DNA of 64,000 bases from Thiolinea disciformis DSM 14473 (GTDB lineage Bacteria; Pseudomonadota; Gammaproteobacteria; Thiotrichales; Thiotrichaceae). Position numbers and translations under genes: made by a program. The notes below the pieces were generated by a model. It searched no databases and was not told the origin of the DNA. It was given only the letters and a program-made list of their open reading frames with translations. This document shows, piece after piece, positions 60,203 through 64,000 of this stretch. Numbering within the stretch: the stretch's first letter is position 1; each line of letters opens with the position of its first letter. The stretch covers positions 186,001 to 250,000 of the forward strand of contig NZ_AQVE01000002.1 in NCBI RefSeq assembly GCF_000371925.1, read 5' to 3'.

Positions 60203-60482
60203 TTCATTTCTCGCGCCAAGAAGGCGCTCACCTTTTTTAGGGTCTCTTCCTCCCTCTGAAGTTGTTTCACTTCACGGCGAAACGTAACAATTCGCTATGC
60301 TCTTCTGGGTTTAATAGGCCATTCACACTACCCGTCTGCGTATACTGCTGCTTCCAACGTTGCAGATTTTTGACACTCGTGCCCACCGCTTCGGCGGCCT
60401 GCATCATGCCATAGCTTTGCTCCGTGACTAATAACACCGCTGCTTTCTTAAAGGCTTCATCATACTGGCGTTTCTGCTTCAT
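60199..60482 (-). pseudogene. IS3 orfA, frameshifted
   Basis: Helix-turn-helix transposase subunit (opening MKQKRQYDEAFKKAAVLL). It runs to residue 71 and stops after RFAVK; the natural continuation RREVKQLQREEETLKK is present in another frame, so one base was lost near 60277-60285. Continuation ends at a TAA at 60199. Confidence 0.7.
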
Positions 60483-60598
60483 CCTAGTCTCCTAGATTTC
60501 ATCAGTACTGATCATAAAACACCTCTTAACAGAGTGTCCGTTTTTAGTAGACCAGAACACCTAGTTCAGTCACTCCTTTCAAGCGATTGCCCTGGTTT

Positions 60599-61172
60599 TT
60601 ATGTTAAGCCAACCTCTTTACGCACGCGGCGGTAAATTGGTTCTACGGCTAGAGATAGCTCTACTGATTCCAACGTTAAAGTGTCGCCTGCATAATAATA
60701 TTCAGCTTTCCAGTTGGTATGGCGACGATAGAGCTGCACATGTGGTGTGTCTTGCGACACAATGAGATATTCGCGCAAACTTAGGAATAAGGGTGTAATT
60801 GGCGAGTTTTTCACCCAAGTCTGTGCGTTGAGTGGCGGGTGATAAGACTTCAACTAGCAAGATCGCTTGCTCACGATAATAAGCATTGTCAGTATCTTTT
60901 TCACAGCTCACCATCAGATCAGGATAATACGCAAACTGTTTGTCCTGCTGTTTAATCAGTACTTTCATATCGGAAATAAACACGTGGCAAGGTGGTTCAG
61001 TTTTCGAATGTAATGCCGCAAATAATTCACCGGCAATAATATTATGTGTCGCACTTGCACCACTCATGGCATAAATTTGCCCATCCACATACTCATGGCG
61101 TGTTGGTGCATCTTGTTCGCCTTGTAAATAATCAGCAAAAATAGTGAATTCGTATTTCAATGCGTGGGGCAT
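60599..61172 (-). pseudogene. Uma2-family (DUF820) nuclease gene, frameshifted
   Basis: Uma2 endonuclease-like fold; the N-terminal part has HEYVDGQIYAMSGASATHN, CHVFISDMKVLI and YYPDLMVSCE with the PD-(D/E)xK-like Asp. After LANYTLIP the frame shifts; the rest (SLREYLIVSQDTPHVQLYRR and on to VRKEVGLT) is in the next frame. One extra base near 60781-60782 explains it. A sequencing error is the alternative to a true pseudogene. Confidence 0.75.
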
Positions 61173-61572
61173 GGCGCAGGTCTCCTGTTTTATTGTGATT
61201 ATAGCGATTAATCATGCTGGTTTTGGGGCGTGCGGGAAATAGGCATGAAATTTCCTAATCTATCAAAGATAATGCGATTGTCCTATAAGCTAAGTCTAAT
61301 TTCTAGGCGAATCGCACTGCAATTGCTTGAAAAATTTAACAAATAAGTGCTAGCAATGCTTGAGAATTGATGTCAGAGTTGCTTCAATTTGTTGCTTAGT
61401 GTTTTGATAAAAAGGCTTATAATTTTTTAAAAATTAAGGCTGATCATAAAGATGCTTGACGTTTTATCTAAGTCCGTCGGTTAAGTATCAAAATCATTAT
61501 AATTTTCGCTAATACCAAACATAGGCATGGAACTTGCTTGAGAGTTCAGGATATTAATCGGGTGGATATGAT
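61173..61572. other. AT-rich leader region of the CP-ATP-grasp operon
   Basis: About 400 bp with no credible gene. Its last 50 bp hold the sigma-54 promoter and ribosome binding site described separately. Earlier part is AT-rich with a TTATAATTTTTTAAAAATTAA stretch (61420-61437) and a CTGATCA; no other element is clear. Confidence 0.5.
61523..61538 (+). promoter_or_regulatory. Sigma-54 (-24/-12) promoter of the CP-ATP-grasp/alpha-E operon
   Basis: AGGCATGGAACTTGCT: GG at 61524-61525 and GC at 61536-61537, exactly 10 bp between; the TTGCT downstream box matches TTGCW and the upstream box differs from TGGCACG at two positions. Predicted start is about 61549, giving a 24-nt leader with GGTGG 7 nt before the ATG at 61573. 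Confidence 0.65.
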
Positions 61573-63039
61573 ATGAAAGAGCAATGGAGTCAATACGATC
61601 CGGGTCAGTTATATGATGAGCTAATCGCGGCACGTCAGCAGATTCGAGGCCATAGTCAAAAGCTGATTGGCTATTTGCAAGGGCTAAGTCCGGATGAGTT
61701 TCACCATCGTGTGACTGAGTCGGAAATGGTCATTCGTGAGATGGGCATTACTTTTACGGTGTACAGTGATGCAGGCAATATTGATCGCGCTTGGCCCTTC
61801 GATCTTATTCCCCGTGTGATTGCTGGCACAGAATGGGCGCGCACTGAAGCAGGGCTAAAACAACGAATTCGCGCACTAAATATGTTCATTCAGGACGTCT
61901 ACAATGAACAGCGTGCGCTAAAAGATGGCGTAATTCCGCGCGATGTAGTGATGCAGTCCAAAGGTTATCGCGAAGCTTGTGTCGGGATGACGCCCCCGCA
62001 TGGGGTTTGGGCGAATATTTGTGGCTCCGATTTAGTGCGACATAGCGATGGTGTGATGTATGTATTAGAAGATAATCTGCGTGTACCCTCAGGCGTGGCT
62101 TATATGCTTGAAAACCGTCGTGTCATTAAGCGTGTTCTACCCGAAATTTTCAATCTCTTGCCGATCAGCCCCGTCAGTGTTTATCCGGCTCAATTATATG
62201 AAATGCTCGCCTCTTTGCGCCCCGATTTAGAGCAGCCAACCATCGCATTATTAACACCTGGTATTTATAACTCGGCCTATTTTGAGCACGCTTACTTAGC
62301 CCAACAAGCAGGTTTAGTGTTATTGGAGGGGGCGGATTTGGCGGTGGGTGCGGATGGTTATGTGTATATGAAAACCATTCAAGGGCCTGAACGCGTGGAT
62401 GTGATTTATCGCCGTATTGATGATGATTTTATTGACCCTGAAGTATTTCGAAAAGATTCGATGTTAGGTATTCCCGGGATTATGCGGGCGTGGCGTGAGG
62501 GCAAAGTGGCGATTGCGAATGCGCCAGGTTGTGGTGTGGCAGATGATAAAGTCATTTACGCTTATGTGCCTGATTTTATTCGCTATTATCTGGGTGAAGA
62601 ACCTTCCTTGCCGAATGTGCCGACTTGGGTTTGCCGCAAACCTGATGATATGGCCTATGTACTTGAGCATTTAGCCGAATTGGTGGTGAAGCCAGCTAAT
62701 GAATCCGGTGGTTATGGCATGTTGGTAGGGCCACACTCTAGTGCAGATAAAGTGGAAGAATTCCGTCAATTAATTCAAGAAAATCCTAATAATTATATTG
62801 CACAACCGACCTTGAGTTTGTCAGTCAATCCAACGATTTGTGATGGCAATATTGAACCACGCCATTTAGATTTGCGCCCTTTTATTCTCAGTGGCAAAGA
62901 TATTTATGTTACCCCAGGTGGTTTAACACGGGTAGCGATGCGTAAAGGTTCGCTAGTCGTTAATTCATCCCAAGGTGGCGGTAGTAAGGATACGTGGATT
63001 GTCGATGACAACACATTGAATGGGGGTGTCGCTGTATGA
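61573..63039 (+). CDS. Circularly permuted ATP-grasp protein
   Basis: 488 residues of the circularly permuted ATP-grasp type 2 family (formerly DUF404/407). Features: the N-terminal EMVIREMGITFTVYSDAG, the RVIAGTEWARTEAGLKQRIRALN segment, VLEDNLRVPSGVAYMLENR, and VVKPANESGGYGMLVGP, which is the ATP-grasp loop. It overlaps the alpha-E gene by 4 bp. The family is linked with amide-bond-forming chemistry; no substrate is proven. Confidence 0.92.
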   Translation: MKEQWSQYDPGQLYDELIAARQQIRGHSQKLIGYLQGLSPDEFHHRVTESEMVIREMGITFTVYSDAGNIDRAWPFDLIPRVIAGTEWARTEAGLKQRIRALNMFIQDVYNEQRALKDGVIPRDVVMQSKGYREACVGMTPPHGVWANICGSDLVRHSDGVMYVLEDNLRVPSGVAYMLENRRVIKRVLPEIFNLLPISPVSVYPAQLYEMLASLRPDLEQPTIALLTPGIYNSAYFEHAYLAQQAGLVLLEGADLAVGADGYVYMKTIQGPERVDVIYRRIDDDFIDPEVFRKDSMLGIPGIMRAWREGKVAIANAPGCGVADDKVIYAYVPDFIRYYLGEEPSLPNVPTWVCRKPDDMAYVLEHLAELVVKPANESGGYGMLVGPHSSADKVEEFRQLIQENPNNYIAQPTLSLSVNPTICDGNIEPRHLDLRPFILSGKDIYVTPGGLTRVAMRKGSLVVNSSQGGGSKDTWIVDDNTLNGGVAV

Positions 63040-64000
63040 TGTTATCACGAGTTGCCGATAGACTTTATTGGATGGCGCGTTATTTAGAGCGTACCGAAAA
63101 TACAGCGCGTTTAATTAATGTACATAGCTCTTTATTGATGGATTTACCGGAAAGCATGGAGATTGATTGGTACACCCTAATCAAGATTTTTAATGCTGAA
63201 GAAACGTTTAGTAAACATCATAAAGTCATGGATGAAATCAATGTCATGCAATTTATGATTGCAGATCGCGATAATATGTCCTCGATTATGACATCATTCT
63301 CTGGTCTTCGAGAAAATGTACGGACTTCCTTAGATTTATTACCGGATGAGGCTTGGGAGCAGGTTAATCAAACCTATATTAAATTACAGGCTAGTTTATC
63401 AACCTTAAATAGTCGACATAGCCGTCAAGCTTTATTACGCAATGTGATGTCTGGTTGCCAGCGGATTCGCGGTGTATTAGATAGTCATATGAGCCGCGAC
63501 CATGCTTATGATTTCATGCAAATCGGTAAGCATATGGAACGCACCGATATGACCAGCCGTACTTTAGAAATGACCGCTTTATTATTATCAGATGCCAGAA
63601 GTGAAGCGCTGCGCCGCTATGACAGTATTGTCTGGTCAGGTTTGTTATCAGCTTTGGGTGCGCGACAAATGTATTTGCGCCATAAAAATTCGCGCATTGA
63701 AGGCAGTGAAGTAATGGATTTCTTGGTCTGCGACCGCATTTTTCCACGTTCCTTAACCTATTCTTTAGCGCATATTGATCAATATTTAGCACGCCTGCCT
63801 GAGCCAGAAGCGGTTCGTACCATCAGTATGCGCTTATTGGAGCAGTTTGAAGAACAAGATATTCGCGCGATTCCAGTCAATGAAATTGCTTCATTCATGG
63901 ATAGTCTACAAGCTGAACTGACAACGCTACATAATAAAATTGGTAAGCAATGGTTTTATCCAGACTTGGATATTTCACAATATCGTCAGGAAAAACCCGT
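63036..64000 (+). CDS. Alpha-E domain protein (DUF403), cut by window end
   Basis: Partner of CP-ATP-grasp. It starts at the ATG overlapping the previous stop (MMLSRVADRLYWMARYLERTEN, the family opening), and is open through the last base, about 321 codons; the family is usually about 315 residues, so only the last residues are missing. The all-helical fold is predicted. A transglutaminase-like gene would be expected next, off the window. Confidence 0.9.
   Translation, partial: MMLSRVADRLYWMARYLERTENTARLINVHSSLLMDLPESMEIDWYTLIKIFNAEETFSKHHKVMDEINVMQFMIADRDNMSSIMTSFSGLRENVRTSLDLLPDEAWEQVNQTYIKLQASLSTLNSRHSRQALLRNVMSGCQRIRGVLDSHMSRDHAYDFMQIGKHMERTDMTSRTLEMTALLLSDARSEALRRYDSIVWSGLLSALGARQMYLRHKNSRIEGSEVMDFLVCDRIFPRSLTYSLAHIDQYLARLPEPEAVRTISMRLLEQFEEQDIRAIPVNEIASFMDSLQAELTTLHNKIGKQWFYPDLDISQYRQEKP

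Larger units (their letters stand above)
59975..60560 (-). mobile_element. Internally deleted IS3-type element, 586 bp
   Basis: Ends are imperfect inverted repeats: GTGTTCTGGTC (59975-59985) and its reverse complement (60550-60560), followed inward by 10 and 10 nt and then GGACAC on both sides. Between are the orfA pseudogene, the first part of orfB, and its last 35 codons. A direct repeat of target DNA is not evident. Full IS3 elements are about 1.2-1.3 kb, so about half is missing. Confidence 0.75.

Overview
The window reads as chromosome of a gammaproteobacterium of moderate, slightly AT-leaning base composition. The evidence is gene order: kdsD-kdsC-lptC-lptA-lptB-rpoN-hpf, hflK-hflC-purA next to hfq, coaBC-dut-radC, leuS-lptE. 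A sulfide:quinone-oxidoreductase-like flavoprotein, PQQ genes, a TTT-type carboxylate transporter, a phasin-like protein and a Uma2-family gene would fit a sulfur-oxidising, Thiothrix-like (Thiotrichales) lineage, but that placement is inference. I saw no tRNA, rRNA, CRISPR array or prophage. Almost all of the window is coding.

Layout. 1-5.4 kb (minus strand): KDO synthesis, LPS transport, sigma-54 and hibernation factor. 5.5-10.8 kb: a glycine-rich TerB-like protein, an unusual hfq, purA and hflKC. Between hfq and purA lies a plus-strand unit with no protein gene: a near-consensus sigma-54 promoter, upstream inverted repeats and two tandem intrinsic terminators, i.e. a candidate sigma-54-dependent small RNA divergent from hfq. 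10.9-18.1 kb: sugar kinase, monothiol glutaredoxin, pqqA-pqqB without pqqCDE, a TehA/SLAC1 channel, a rhomboid protease, a eukaryotic-type cyclophilin and Rep helicase. 18.2-25.5 kb: phasin-like protein, AbrB-type permease, tctC-tctB-tctA, CoA-transferase and ZIP transporter. 26.3-30.6 kb: a potA-potD-potB-potC polyamine ABC operon whose first Shine-Dalgarno sequence sits in a perfect hairpin. 30.8-37.6 kb: SQR-like flavoprotein, lptE-leuS, two outer-membrane barrel paralogues, CorA. 37.7-44.5 kb: FmdB zinc ribbon, SDR, a PfpI/LysR divergent pair, two divergent paralogous phosphoribosyltransferases and a GlcD-type dehydrogenase.

44.6-46.3 kb is a compact type II restriction-modification pair (D12-class adenine methylase plus HNH/zinc endonuclease). 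46.4-49.3 kb holds a glycine-zipper lipoprotein, dut, coaBC and radC. 49.3-55.7 kb is a lower homoprotocatechuate (hpa) meta-cleavage operon with a divergent MarR-type regulator, without hpaBC. After mscL and a SWIM/SNF2 helicase comes a decayed mobile patch (59.9-61.2 kb): an internally deleted IS3-type element with intact ends, a scrap of another transposase and a frameshifted Uma2 gene. The window ends in a circularly permuted ATP-grasp / alpha-E pair preceded by a second good sigma-54 promoter match.

Links between regions: rpoN at the left end could serve both sigma-54 promoters seen here, and hfq lies beside the candidate sRNA. Coordinates of starts were chosen from ribosome binding sites and family alignment recalled from memory, not from a search.
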